Source: Streptomyces sp. SID9727 (GTDB lineage: Bacteria; Actinomycetota; Actinomycetes; Streptomycetales; Streptomycetaceae). Taken from it: 44,723 nucleotides of DNA. Positions 33,761 to 42,104 of the stretch are shown piece by piece. A program made the translations under genes and the position numbers. Numbering within the stretch: the first letter of the stretch is position 1; every line of letters begins with the position of its first letter. The notes beneath the pieces are model-generated. The model was not told where the DNA came from. It made no database searches and worked only from the letters and a program-made list of their open reading frames with translations. Location of the stretch: contig NZ_JAAGNI010000040.1 of the NCBI RefSeq assembly GCF_010550605.1, positions 1 through 44,723 of the forward strand, in the 5' to 3' direction.

Positions 33761-35022
33761 TGATCACCCTCGCCACCCGGCTCAAGAACGTCGCCTTCCT
33801 CGTCATCTCCGTGCTGGTACTCGGCTACCTCGGGGTGCGCTACGCCGACCTCGGCCATTACGTCGGCATGCGCGACTACTACACCGTCAAGATGCAACTC
33901 CCGCGCACCGGGGGCCTCTTCACGCACTCCAACATCACCTACCGGGGGGTGTCGGTCGGCCGGGTCGGGGCCATCGAACTCACCGACGACGGCGTCGAGG
34001 CCGAGCTGCGGATCAACAAGTCCGCCCCGCGCATCCCCGACGGCCTCAAGGCGGTCGTGGCCAACCTCTCCGCCGTCGGCGAGCAGTACGTCGATCTGCG
34101 GCCGACCCGCACCGAGGGCCCCTACCTCGCGAACGGCTCGGTCATCGACGAGGCCGAGACCACCGTCCCGGCGCCCGTGACGAACGTGCTCACCAGCGTG
34201 AACGACCTCACCTCCTCGGTCGACCTGGAGTCCCTGCGCACCGTCGTGGACGAGTTCGGCACCGCGTTCAGCGGGCGCGGCGACGACCTCCAGGTCCTCC
34301 TGGACACCGGCAGCGAGTTCGTGGACGCCGCTGACGACGCCCTGCCCGTCAACACCAGGCTGATGAAGGACGGCAGGACCGTGCTGCGCACCCAGGTCGA
34401 ACAGGGCGAGGCACTCAAGGGGTTCGCCTCCGGCGCGAAGGAACTGGCCGCCCAGCTCAAGGGGTCCGACACCGACCTGCGCAAGCTGATCGCCGCCGCC
34501 CCCGACGCGACGAACCAGATCAGCGGGCTCCTCCGGGACGTCGAACCCAGTTTCGGCGTCGTCGTCGCCAACCTCCTCACCACCTCCGACGTCGCCGTCA
34601 CCCGCCAGCGCGGCCTGGAGGAACTGCTCGTGAAACTGCCCGCCGTCGCGGCGGCCGGGGCCAGCGCGGTGGACGAGGACGGCGCCCGGTTCGGCATGTC
34701 GGTCACCTTCTTCGAACCGCTGCCCTGTACCGCCGGGTACGAGGGCACGACCTACCGCAACGGCCTCGACCTCTCACCCGCCCCCGCCGTCAACACCAGA
34801 GCCCGCTGCGCCGCCTCGCCCGGCACCGGCATCGACGTCCGGGGCAGCGCCAACGCCCCGACGGGCGGCCCGCTGCCCGAACCGGCGAAGGCCGGCGCGC
34901 TGCTCGTCGGGGACGCCCGGCAGGACCGGCTGCCCGGTGCGCTCGGCGCGGCGACCGACACGGCACCGGGGGCCCAGGGCATGGCCGGGCTGCTCGGCCT
35001 GGGACAGGAGGACGGCGAGTGA
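33760..35022 (+). CDS. mceF: Mce-family protein F
   Basis: Last Mce subunit, 420 residues. Anchor VAFLVISVLVLGYLG, MCE domain with ITYRGVSVGRVGAIE and AVGEQYVDLRP, helical region, then a long low-complexity tail rich in Gly, Ala and Pro after a Cys-containing PLPCTAGYEGT. It completes the hexamer. GTGA overlap with the next gene. Confidence 0.94.
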   Translation: MITLATRLKNVAFLVISVLVLGYLGVRYADLGHYVGMRDYYTVKMQLPRTGGLFTHSNITYRGVSVGRVGAIELTDDGVEAELRINKSAPRIPDGLKAVVANLSAVGEQYVDLRPTRTEGPYLANGSVIDEAETTVPAPVTNVLTSVNDLTSSVDLESLRTVVDEFGTAFSGRGDDLQVLLDTGSEFVDAADDALPVNTRLMKDGRTVLRTQVEQGEALKGFASGAKELAAQLKGSDTDLRKLIAAAPDATNQISGLLRDVEPSFGVVVANLLTTSDVAVTRQRGLEELLVKLPAVAAAGASAVDEDGARFGMSVTFFEPLPCTAGYEGTTYRNGLDLSPAPAVNTRARCAASPGTGIDVRGSANAPTGGPLPEPAKAGALLVGDARQDRLPGALGAATDTAPGAQGMAGLLGLGQEDGE

Positions 35023-35540
35023 ACCCCCGTACGCGCAGCCTCGGCGGCTGGGCCGCCCTGCTGATCGCGGCCCTCGTCTGCGCCCTGGGCGGCTGGTCGT
35101 ACGCCCAGGCGCGCGGCGACGACGACCTGGCCTACGCCAAGAGCCGGGACGCCGCCCTCTCGGACGGCCGGCAGGCGCTGGCCCGGCTCAACACGCTGGA
35201 CGGCAAGGACGCGACGAGCGTGGACGCGGGCCTGGCCGACTGGCTGGAGTCCGCCACCGGCCCGTTGTACGACCAGCTGAAGCGGACCCGTAAGAAGGAC
35301 GCCGCCGACCTCAAGGCGTCCGGCGCCACCGCGCGCGGCAAGGTCACCGACGCCGCGCTCACGGAGCTGGACGAGCGGACCGGCACCGCGCTGATGATCG
35401 CGACCGTCGACGTCGAGGTCACCCCGCGCGCGGGCAAGGCGGGCACCGAGCGCAAACGCTTCGAGGCCACGCTCGCCCGGACCGGGGACGGCTGGAAGAT
35501 CAAGGCGCTCACGGCGCTCGGCATAGGGAGCGGCGCATGA
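35019..35540 (+). CDS. Mce-associated membrane protein, type A copy 1
   Basis: Protein of 173 residues with one N-terminal membrane helix (WAALLIAALVCALGGW) and an extracytoplasmic part in two pieces: a helical RDAALSDGRQALARLN region and an SnoaL/NTF2-like beta segment (VDVEVTPRAG, RTGDGWKIKAL). Such Mas/Mam proteins stabilise or assemble Mce complexes in mycobacteria. A homologue with the same layout is two genes downstream (36191). GTG start overlapping mceF; ATGA overlap with the next gene. Confidence 0.85.
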   Translation: MNPRTRSLGGWAALLIAALVCALGGWSYAQARGDDDLAYAKSRDAALSDGRQALARLNTLDGKDATSVDAGLADWLESATGPLYDQLKRTRKKDAADLKASGATARGKVTDAALTELDERTGTALMIATVDVEVTPRAGKAGTERKRFEATLARTGDGWKIKALTALGIGSGA

Positions 35541-36115
35541 ACACGGACGTCGAGGAGAAGCCGGAGGCAGCCGTCGAGCCGCCGCAGGACACCGAGGACG
35601 CCGGCACCCGCCCGGCCCGCCGCTGGCCGCGTGTCCTCGCCGCGGTCCTCGTCGTCGCCCTGCTCGCCGCCGGCGCCGTGATGTACGTGGCGGGCAGGCA
35701 GCTGCGGGACACGCCCGCCACCGCCAACCTGGCGCTGACCGACAGCGCGGCGACCGCCCAGGTGGCCGGCGAGGTCACCCACGCCCTCGGCGCGGTCTTC
35801 TCGTACAGCCCCGAGGGCACCGCCGCCACCAAGGCGTCCGCGCAGAAGCTGCTCGCGGGCAAGGCGCTCCAGCAGTACGCGGCGCTGTTCGGCCAGGTCG
35901 AGAAGCAGTCCGCCGACCAGAAGCTCACCCTCACCACCCATGTCGTGCGCGCCGGGGTGACCAGGCTGACGCCCGACAGCGCCCATCTGCTCGTCTTCCT
36001 CGACCAGGTCTACGAGCGCAAGGGCAAGGCGGCGAGCAAGGCGGCCGCACAGCTCTCCGTCACGGCCCGACTGCGCGAAGGGCACTGGACGATCGTGGAG
36101 ATCACCTCCCGGTAG
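35537..36115 (+). CDS. Mce-associated membrane protein, type B copy 1
   Basis: Protein of 192 residues: acidic cytoplasmic start, one membrane helix (VLAAVLVVALLAAGAVMY), then an external NTF2-like domain with NLALTDSAATAQVAGEVTHAL, AVFSYSPEGT and LRRG-type strands ending in HWTIVEITSR. It is homologous to the product at 36754, which has the same TDSAAT/TDISRT and AVFSY landmarks. Likely works with its type A neighbour in the Mce complex. Confidence 0.85.
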   Translation: MNTDVEEKPEAAVEPPQDTEDAGTRPARRWPRVLAAVLVVALLAAGAVMYVAGRQLRDTPATANLALTDSAATAQVAGEVTHALGAVFSYSPEGTAATKASAQKLLAGKALQQYAALFGQVEKQSADQKLTLTTHVVRAGVTRLTPDSAHLLVFLDQVYERKGKAASKAAAQLSVTARLREGHWTIVEITSR

Positions 36116-36190
36116 CTCCGAGACGGCACCACCGCACCACCGAGCACGGACAGCACAGCACGGCGGGACCGCCGGCAGGGAGAGGCAGCG

Positions 36191-36721
36191 ATGGCACGGG
36201 TAGCGATGACGAGGAATCCGCTGGTCGCGGCGGCGATCGTGCTGACGGTCGCGGCGGCCGGCGCCGCGGGCTGGGGCGGGGTGTCCCGGTACCAGGCGGC
36301 GCACGACAGCTCGGCCGCGTACGCCCAGACCCGCGACGAGGTGCTGGCGGCGGGGGAGCAGGCCGTGCAGAACATGAACACGCTCGACCACGCGCGGCTG
36401 GAGAAGGGGCTCGACAGCTGGGAGGACTCCACCACGGGAGACCTGCACCAGCAACTGGTCGAAGGGCGGGGCGGGTTCGAGAAGCAGATCCAGGAGGCGA
36501 AGACCGTCAGCACCGCCAAGGTGCTGGCCGGCGCGGTCACCGAGCTGGACGACCGGGCCGGGAAGGCAGGGGTCATGGTGGCGCTGCGCGTGACCGTGAC
36601 CGCACCGAAGGGCAAGCCTGCGGTGAAGGAGAGCCGGATGCTCGGCCAGCTCACCCGCACCCCCGACGGGTGGAAGCTCAGCGCCCTCGGCCAGGCGCCC
36701 GTCGGCAACACCGCCGGCTGA
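36191..36721 (+). CDS. Mce-associated membrane protein, type A copy 2
   Basis: Protein of 176 residues: membrane helix (VAAAIVLTVAAAGAAGWG), helical AQTRDEVLAAGEQAVQNMNTL, then strands VALRVTVTAPKGK and RTPDGWKLSAL. Clearly related to the product at 35019. It follows a 75-base gap with no visible terminator. The ATG at 36191 has GGGAGAGG before it; a second ATG at 36206 is possible. Confidence 0.85.
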   Translation: MARVAMTRNPLVAAAIVLTVAAAGAAGWGGVSRYQAAHDSSAAYAQTRDEVLAAGEQAVQNMNTLDHARLEKGLDSWEDSTTGDLHQQLVEGRGGFEKQIQEAKTVSTAKVLAGAVTELDDRAGKAGVMVALRVTVTAPKGKPAVKESRMLGQLTRTPDGWKLSALGQAPVGNTAG

Positions 36722-36753
36722 CACCCCCGCCCCGCACCGAGAGGAACCCCGAC

Positions 36754-37473
36754 ATGTCGACCACCCGTCACCTGGTCAACCGTCAGCGCCGCCTGGCCAC
36801 GGTCGCGGCCGCCGAACGCACCGCGACGACCGCCCCGCCCCGCCCCCGCCCGGGGCGCGGCCCGGATCCGGAGAAGCCCGACGCCGTGCCGGACGAGGCG
36901 GTCGCGGAGGACGAGGAGAAGGGTGAGCCGGAGCCGGAGAAGGCCACCCCCCGGCGCCGCCCGCGCCTCAGCCTGCCCGCCGTCCTCTGTGTCCTCACCC
37001 TGCTCCTCGGCGCCGTCGCCGCCTGGGCGTTCACCTCGGCGGCGGGCCTGCGCGACGACCCCGGCCGGCAGAACACGGCCCTGACCGACATCAGCCGCAC
37101 CAGCGAGGTCAAGGGCCAGATCACGGAGGCCGTCGGCGCGGTCTTCTCGTACGACTACGCCTCACCCACCAAGGCCGAGGCGGCGGTGACGAAGTACCTG
37201 ACCGGCAAGGCGGTCCAGCAGCACGCGGACATGCTCGCCGAGGTCCGGGCGCAGGCGCCGAAGCAGAAGCTGGTCCTCACCACCACCGTCACCGACAGCG
37301 GCGTGGAGATGCTCGACGGCGACCGCGCCCGGCTGCTGATCTACGCCGACCAGCGCAACACCCGTACCGGCAAGTCCGAGGAGACCACGTACGCCGCCGC
37401 CATGTTCAGCGTGGACGCGGTCCGCAAGGGCGGCAGCTGGCGGATCTCCGCGATCGACACCTTCACCCGGTGA
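36754..37473 (+). CDS. Mce-associated membrane protein, type B copy 2
   Basis: Protein of 239 residues, longer than copy 1 because of a charged ~75-residue cytoplasmic start rich in Arg, Pro and Glu. Membrane helix LPAVLCVLTLLLGAVAAWAF, then an external domain with NTALTDISRTSEVKGQITEAV, AVFSYDYASP and a final SWRISAIDTF. ATG at 36754 with GAGAGG upstream; an earlier in-frame start lies inside the preceding gene. The lytic transglycosylase begins 28 bases later. Confidence 0.84.
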   Translation: MSTTRHLVNRQRRLATVAAAERTATTAPPRPRPGRGPDPEKPDAVPDEAVAEDEEKGEPEPEKATPRRRPRLSLPAVLCVLTLLLGAVAAWAFTSAAGLRDDPGRQNTALTDISRTSEVKGQITEAVGAVFSYDYASPTKAEAAVTKYLTGKAVQQHADMLAEVRAQAPKQKLVLTTTVTDSGVEMLDGDRARLLIYADQRNTRTGKSEETTYAAAMFSVDAVRKGGSWRISAIDTFTR

Positions 37474-37501
37474 TCCAGGCGACCCCCCAAGGAGAGCACG
37501 C

Positions 37502-38710
37502 ATGAGGTTCAACGGCACCACGCGCCGCGGTCTCGGCAGCACCGCCGCGGCCGTCGCCGCGATGGCCGCGCTCACGGCGTCCCAGGCACCCCAGCTCGCC
37601 GCGCACGAGGCGGCCCCGAAGCACCGCCAGAAGACGGACGACGTTGTCTGGTCCGAGGTCCCCAACGACGACTCGTACCACACCGAACTCCCGCCGCTGA
37701 AGAGCCCGAAGCCGCCGAAGAAGGGCGAGAAGCAGAGCCCCGCGGCCAAGCGGACATGGGCCGAGGCGGGCATCCCGGCCACCGTGCTCGCCGCTTATCG
37801 CAAGGCCGAGGCGACGATCGGGCGCAGCGACCTCGGCTGCCGGCTGCCCTGGCAGTTACTGGCGGCGATCGGCAAGGTGGAGTCCGGGCACGCGGCCGGC
37901 GGCCGGGTCGACGAGAAGGGCACGACCGTCTCGCCGATCCTCGGCCCGGTCCTCAACGGGGCGGGGTTCGCCCATATCCCGGACAGCGACGGCGGCGCCT
38001 ACGACGGGGACGCGACATACGACCGTGCGGTCGGCCCGATGCAGTTCATCCCCTCCACCTGGGCGCACTGGGGCCGGGACGGCAACGGCGACGGGCGCCG
38101 GGACCCGAACAACGTGTACGACGCGGCGCTCGCCGCCGGGGCCTACCTGTGCGCGGGAACGCGCGACCTTTCGGTCCCCTCCGACATGAACCGCGCGATC
38201 CTCAGCTACAACCACTCGGAAGCGTATCTGCGTACGGTGCTGTCCTGGCTGGAGTTCTACCGCAAGGGCATCCACCCGGTCACGGACGGCACGGGGCCCA
38301 TCCCCAGGAGCCCCGGTGCCGGCAGTCCCCGCAAGCCCGAGCACCCCGTGGGCGGCTCGGGTGCCGACGACGACGGCGGCGGCGGAATCGAGGTCGGCCC
38401 GCAGCCCACCCCCAGCACCCGCCCGACCGCACCCGGCACCCACGACCCCGACCCGGGCACCACGCCCGACCCGGACCCGACGGACACCACCGGTCCCTCG
38501 CCCGACCCCACGGACACCGGCTCCGCCACCCCGGACCCGAGCACCACCCCCGACCCCGACCCGACCACGCCGAAGCCGGACCCGGGCTGCACGACCACTC
38601 CGGCGCCCGAGCCCACCGACACCACCGAGCCCACCGGCTCGCCCTCCCCTGGCCCCGCGACGAACGACGAACCCTGCACCACGCCCACCCTGCCGCCCAC
38701 GGCGGACTGA
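37502..38710 (+). CDS. MltB-type lytic transglycosylase, with a TTA codon
   Basis: Secreted peptidoglycan-cleaving enzyme of 402 residues. Signal peptide about 1-35. The SLT_2 catalytic domain (about 95-260) has PWQLLAAIGKVESGHAAGG with Glu127 as catalytic acid, GPMQFIPSTWAHWG, DPNNVYDAALAAGAYLC and LSYNHSEAY. The last ~130 residues are a Thr/Pro/Asp low-complexity tail, probably spanning the wall. Leu119, inside the active-site motif, is TTA (37856-37858), so translation should need bldA tRNA. At the end of the mce operon it may open the wall for the Mce needle; that is inference. The ATG follows AAGGAGAG. Confidence 0.9.
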   Translation: MRFNGTTRRGLGSTAAAVAAMAALTASQAPQLAAHEAAPKHRQKTDDVVWSEVPNDDSYHTELPPLKSPKPPKKGEKQSPAAKRTWAEAGIPATVLAAYRKAEATIGRSDLGCRLPWQLLAAIGKVESGHAAGGRVDEKGTTVSPILGPVLNGAGFAHIPDSDGGAYDGDATYDRAVGPMQFIPSTWAHWGRDGNGDGRRDPNNVYDAALAAGAYLCAGTRDLSVPSDMNRAILSYNHSEAYLRTVLSWLEFYRKGIHPVTDGTGPIPRSPGAGSPRKPEHPVGGSGADDDGGGGIEVGPQPTPSTRPTAPGTHDPDPGTTPDPDPTDTTGPSPDPTDTGSATPDPSTTPDPDPTTPKPDPGCTTTPAPEPTDTTEPTGSPSPGPATNDEPCTTPTLPPTAD

Positions 38711-38715
38711 AGGAC

Positions 38716-39780
38716 TCAGCCGCCACCCGCCAGGACCTGGGCGAGGTCGTAGCGCACGACCTCCTCCAACTGCGCGTACGTGCAGCTGTCCGGCGTACGG
38801 TCGGGCCGCCAGCGGCGCCACTGGGCCGTGTGCCGGAAGCGGTCGCCCTCCATGTGGTCGTACGCCACCTCGCAGACCCGCTCCGGCCGCAGCGGCACCC
38901 AGGACATGTCCTTCTTCCCGGACCAGCGGCTCGGGGCGCCGGGCAGCCGGGCACCCGCGTGCGCCTCGGCCTCGGCCCAGGCACGCCACGGGTGGTCGTC
39001 GGCGTCGATCAGCAGGGGCTCCAGCTCGGCGACGAGCTCCGCCCGGCGCTTCATGGGGAAGGCCGCGCACACCCCGACGTGCTGGAGCGCGCCGCTGTCG
39101 TCGTACAGACCGAGCAGCAGCGAGCCGACGACCGGGCCGCTCTTGTGGAAGCGGTAGCCGGCCACCACGCAGTCGGCGGTGCGCTCGTGCTTGATCTTGT
39201 ACATGGCCCGGACGTCCGGCCGGTACGGCGCGTCGAGCGGCTTCGCCACGACCCCGTCGAGCCCTGCCCCCTCGTACTGCTCGAACCATTCCCGGGCGCG
39301 GGCCGGATCGGTCGTGGACGGAGCCAGGTGGACCGGCGCCGACGCCCCGGCGAGCGCCGCCTCCAGGACCGTGCGCCGGTCGGCCTGCGGGGTGTCCAGG
39401 AGCGAGTCGTCGCCCAGCGCCAGCAGGTCGAAGGCGATCAGCGCGGCCGGGGTCCGCTCGGCCAGCAGCCGCACCCGCGATGCGGCGGGGTGGATGCGCT
39501 CGCTGAGCCGGTCGAAGTCGAGGCGGCCGTCGTACGCGACGACGATCTCGCCGTCCACCACACACCGCTCGGGCAGATTCTCCCGGACGGCGTCGACCAC
39601 TTCGGGGAAGTAGCGGGTGAGCGGCTTGCCGGTCCGGCTGCCGATCACCACCTCGTCACCGTCCCGGTGCACGATCGCCCGGAAGCCGTCCCACTTGGCC
39701 TCGTACTGCATGCCCGGCGGGATCTTCTTCACCGACTTGGCGAGCATCGGCTTCACGGGTGGCATCACCGGCAGGTCCAT
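38716..39780 (-). CDS. ligC: ATP-dependent DNA ligase, LigC type
   Basis: DNA nick ligase of 354 residues. The adenylated Lys29 is in EAKWDG. The other nucleotidyltransferase motifs are present: SRTGKPLTRYFPE, DGEIV, DGVVAKPLDAPY and YKIKH. An OB-fold C-terminal domain follows (VAGYRFHKSGPVVGSLLLG). LigC enzymes act in base-excision repair and as back-up in non-homologous end joining. The ATG at 39780 (MDLPV) lacks a clear ribosome site; MPPVKPML, 15 bases inside, is an alternative. It diverges from a LigD-type polymerase gene with 76 bases between them. No Ku gene is in the window. Confidence 0.92.
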   Translation of the reverse strand: MDLPVMPPVKPMLAKSVKKIPPGMQYEAKWDGFRAIVHRDGDEVVIGSRTGKPLTRYFPEVVDAVRENLPERCVVDGEIVVAYDGRLDFDRLSERIHPAASRVRLLAERTPAALIAFDLLALGDDSLLDTPQADRRTVLEAALAGASAPVHLAPSTTDPARAREWFEQYEGAGLDGVVAKPLDAPYRPDVRAMYKIKHERTADCVVAGYRFHKSGPVVGSLLLGLYDDSGALQHVGVCAAFPMKRRAELVAELEPLLIDADDHPWRAWAEAEAHAGARLPGAPSRWSGKKDMSWVPLRPERVCEVAYDHMEGDRFRHTAQWRRWRPDRTPDSCTYAQLEEVVRYDLAQVLAGGG

Positions 39781-39856
39781 GAACCGATTGTGAACGGTAC
39801 AACGACCGGAGTCTCCCGATATGCGGCATAGGTGTGCCCGGCCTACCGTGGCCGAC

Positions 39857-40888
39857 ATGGCAGCAGCGGGCACAGCGGTGGAGCTGGACGCGGCCGGGCG
39901 GGCGGTCCGGCTGTCCCATCCGGACAAGGTCTACTTCCCGGCGAAGGGCTACACGAAGAGGGACGTCGCCGAGTACTTCCTCGCGGTCGGCCCCGGCATC
40001 CTGCGCGCCCTGCGCGACCGGCCCACCACCCTCCAGCGGTTCGTGGACGGCGTCGAGGGCGAGTTCTTCTACCAGAAGCGCGCCCCCAAGAACCTCCCCG
40101 ACTGGATCCCGACCACCGAGATCGCCTTCCCGAGCGGGCGGTCCGCCCGGGAGATGTGCCCCACCGAGGTGGCCGCCGTCCTCTGGGCAGCCAACCTCGG
40201 CACCCTGACCTTCCACCCCTGGCCGGTCCGGGGCGGGGACACCGACCACCCCGACGAACTGCGCATCGACCTCGACCCGCAGCCCGGCACCGGTTATGCC
40301 GACGCGGTCCGCGCCGCCCACGAGCTGCGCGGCGTCCTGGAGGAGCACGGGCTGCGCGGCTGGCCCAAGACGTCCGGCGGGCGCGGCATCCACGTGTTCG
40401 TGCCCATCGAGCCGCGCTGGACGTTCACCGAGGTGAGGCGCGCCGCCATCGCGGTCGGACGCGAGCTGGAGAGCCGGATGCCGGACCGGGTGACCACCGC
40501 CTGGTGGAAGGAGGAGCGCGGCGAGCGGATCTTCGTCGACTACAACCAGACCGCCCGCGACCGCACCATCGCCTCCGCCTACTCTGTCCGGCCCTTCCCG
40601 CACGCCCCGGTCTCCGCCCCGCTGCGCTGGGAGGAGCTGGACGACGCCGAACCCCGCGACTTCGACCTCCGCACCATGCCCGTGCGGTACGCGGAACACG
40701 GCGACGTGCACGCCGGCATGGACCAGGAGGCGTTCCGCCTGGACTCCCTGCTCGAACTCGCCGACCGGCACGCGAGCGACGGCGGGCCCGGCGACCTGCC
40801 CTACCCGCCCGAGTACCCGAAGATGCCCGGGGAGCCGAAGCGCGTGCAGCCGAGCCGCGCCCGCCGTGACAAGGGCGACGAGGCATGA
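39857..40888 (+). CDS. LigD-type polymerase (primase-polymerase) domain protein
   Basis: Stand-alone PolDom of 343 residues, the archaeo-eukaryotic-primase-like domain that in LigD fills gaps with ribonucleotides. The metal ligands are visible: D138 and D140 in RIDLDPQPG, and D228 in RIFVDYNQT. Other family marks are TKRDVAEYF, EFFYQKRAPKN, SGGRGIHVFVP and SAYSVRPFPHAPVS. Ligase and nuclease domains are absent; the divergent LigC gene could supply ligation. ATG at 39857. ATGA overlap with the following membrane-protein gene. Confidence 0.93.
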   Translation: MAAAGTAVELDAAGRAVRLSHPDKVYFPAKGYTKRDVAEYFLAVGPGILRALRDRPTTLQRFVDGVEGEFFYQKRAPKNLPDWIPTTEIAFPSGRSAREMCPTEVAAVLWAANLGTLTFHPWPVRGGDTDHPDELRIDLDPQPGTGYADAVRAAHELRGVLEEHGLRGWPKTSGGRGIHVFVPIEPRWTFTEVRRAAIAVGRELESRMPDRVTTAWWKEERGERIFVDYNQTARDRTIASAYSVRPFPHAPVSAPLRWEELDDAEPRDFDLRTMPVRYAEHGDVHAGMDQEAFRLDSLLELADRHASDGGPGDLPYPPEYPKMPGEPKRVQPSRARRDKGDEA

Positions 40889-41958
40889 GCGAGCCGGAAG
40901 CCGGCGCGGAGCACGGGGCGCACGGCCGGCCGCTGACCCGGAGCCAGAAGTGGCAGGGCTTCAAGGAGTCCCCGTACTTCCCGGCGATCGTCCTGCTGTT
41001 CATCCTCTCGGCCGCCGCCGGGCTCTTCGCCGGCTCCTACACCTACGCCATGGCCAACCCGACCCCGCACAGCGTCCCCACCGCCGTGGTCAGCGAGCCG
41101 GACACCTCGCGCGGCCGCGAGTTCGTCGCCGGCATGGACAAGGCCCTCGACGCCTCTCTGGTCATCCGCGTCTATCCGACGGCGGCCGCCGCGCGCGAGG
41201 CCCTGGAGGAGCAGAAGGTCTTCGCCATCGTGCGGTCGGGCCCCCGGGGCGTGTCCCTGGACGTGGCCGCGGCCTCCGGGGCGGCCGTCGCCCAGCTGCT
41301 CGCCGAGTCCGCCGTGAAGGTGGGCGACGCGCTGAACATCCCGGTGGCCGTGCGGGACGTCAAGCCGCTCCAGAAGGGGGACCCGCGCGGCCTCGCGCTC
41401 TTCTACATCTCCCTCGCGGCGGTGATCGTCGGCTTCGTGGGCGCCATCCAGCTCAGCGTGCACGCCCGGGCGCTGGTCCCGGTGGAACGGATCGGCTTCA
41501 CGATCCTCTACTCGCTCCTGGGGGCCTTCGCCATCGCCGCCGTGGTCGACTGGCTGCTCGGGGCGGTGGACCTGCCCTTCGTCGAGTCCTGGCTGATCCT
41601 CGCGTTCACGATGTTCACCTCGGGCATGGTCTTCACCATGTTCAACACCCTGATCGGCCGCTGGGCGATGCTGCCGACCTGGGGCGTCATGGTGCTCCTG
41701 GGCAACCCGTCCTCAGGCGGAGCCGTCTCCTGGCCGCTGCTGCCCTCGCTCCTCGGGCACATCGGACGCTGGCTGCCCCCCGGCGCCTCGGTCAACGCCC
41801 AGCACACCGCCGTCTACTACCAGGGCCACCAGCGCCTCTTCCCCTACCTGGTCCTCGCGGCCTGGGCACTCGTCTCGTGCACGGTCTTCTGGGTGTGGCG
41901 CCACCGCCACCCCGGCGGGCGCGCGCACATGCCGCAGCACGCGGCGACGGTCACCTGA
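40885..41958 (+). CDS. Membrane protein of the ABC-2/DUF3533-like type
   Basis: Protein of 357 residues with the YhgE/Pip-like layout: one membrane helix near the N-terminus (about 33-52), an external domain to about 165, then five helices in the second half and a short basic tail. The TPHSVPTAVVSEPDTSRGREF and AREALEEQKVFAIV landmarks match ABC-2 exporter-like permeases; no ATPase is adjacent. It overlaps the polymerase gene by four bases (ATGA), though a role in DNA repair is unlikely. Substrate unknown. Confidence 0.75.
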   Translation: MSEPEAGAEHGAHGRPLTRSQKWQGFKESPYFPAIVLLFILSAAAGLFAGSYTYAMANPTPHSVPTAVVSEPDTSRGREFVAGMDKALDASLVIRVYPTAAAAREALEEQKVFAIVRSGPRGVSLDVAAASGAAVAQLLAESAVKVGDALNIPVAVRDVKPLQKGDPRGLALFYISLAAVIVGFVGAIQLSVHARALVPVERIGFTILYSLLGAFAIAAVVDWLLGAVDLPFVESWLILAFTMFTSGMVFTMFNTLIGRWAMLPTWGVMVLLGNPSSGGAVSWPLLPSLLGHIGRWLPPGASVNAQHTAVYYQGHQRLFPYLVLAAWALVSCTVFWVWRHRHPGGRAHMPQHAATVT

Positions 41959-42018
41959 TCAGGTAGGCGTATTTCGCGACTCGCCCACCCGGCTTGACGG
42001 CCCGGAGGCGGACTTCTC

Positions 42019-42033
42019 CTTACTGTGGGTAAG
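42019..42033. promoter_or_regulatory. 15-bp palindrome upstream of the laccase
   Basis: CTTAC-N5-GTAAG lies 72-86 bases before the laccase start, with TTGACG at 41994-41999 upstream. It may be an operator over the -10 region. The spacing is one base shorter than the TTAC-N6-GTAA sites near mce, so I do not group it with them. Confidence 0.4.
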
Positions 42034-42104
42034 CGATTTTCCGGGATGCGTGACGACCCGTCGCCATATCCTCGGCAGCACCCGTCAGCAGTGGGGAGTT
42101 CGAC

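Noticed and set aside
27308..35130. Long open frames on the minus strand across the mce genes
   Set aside because: They arise from high third-position GC opposite real genes and lack ribosome sites and sensible composition.
38440..38700. Repeated ccccgacccgg-like units as a CRISPR or DNA repeat array
   Set aside because: They encode the Thr/Pro/Asp tail of the lytic transglycosylase; units are irregular and have no spacers.
42019..42033. CTTAC-N5-GTAAG before the laccase as a member of the mce regulon
   Set aside because: Spacer is five instead of six bases and the gene has no lipid link; kept only as an independent palindrome.
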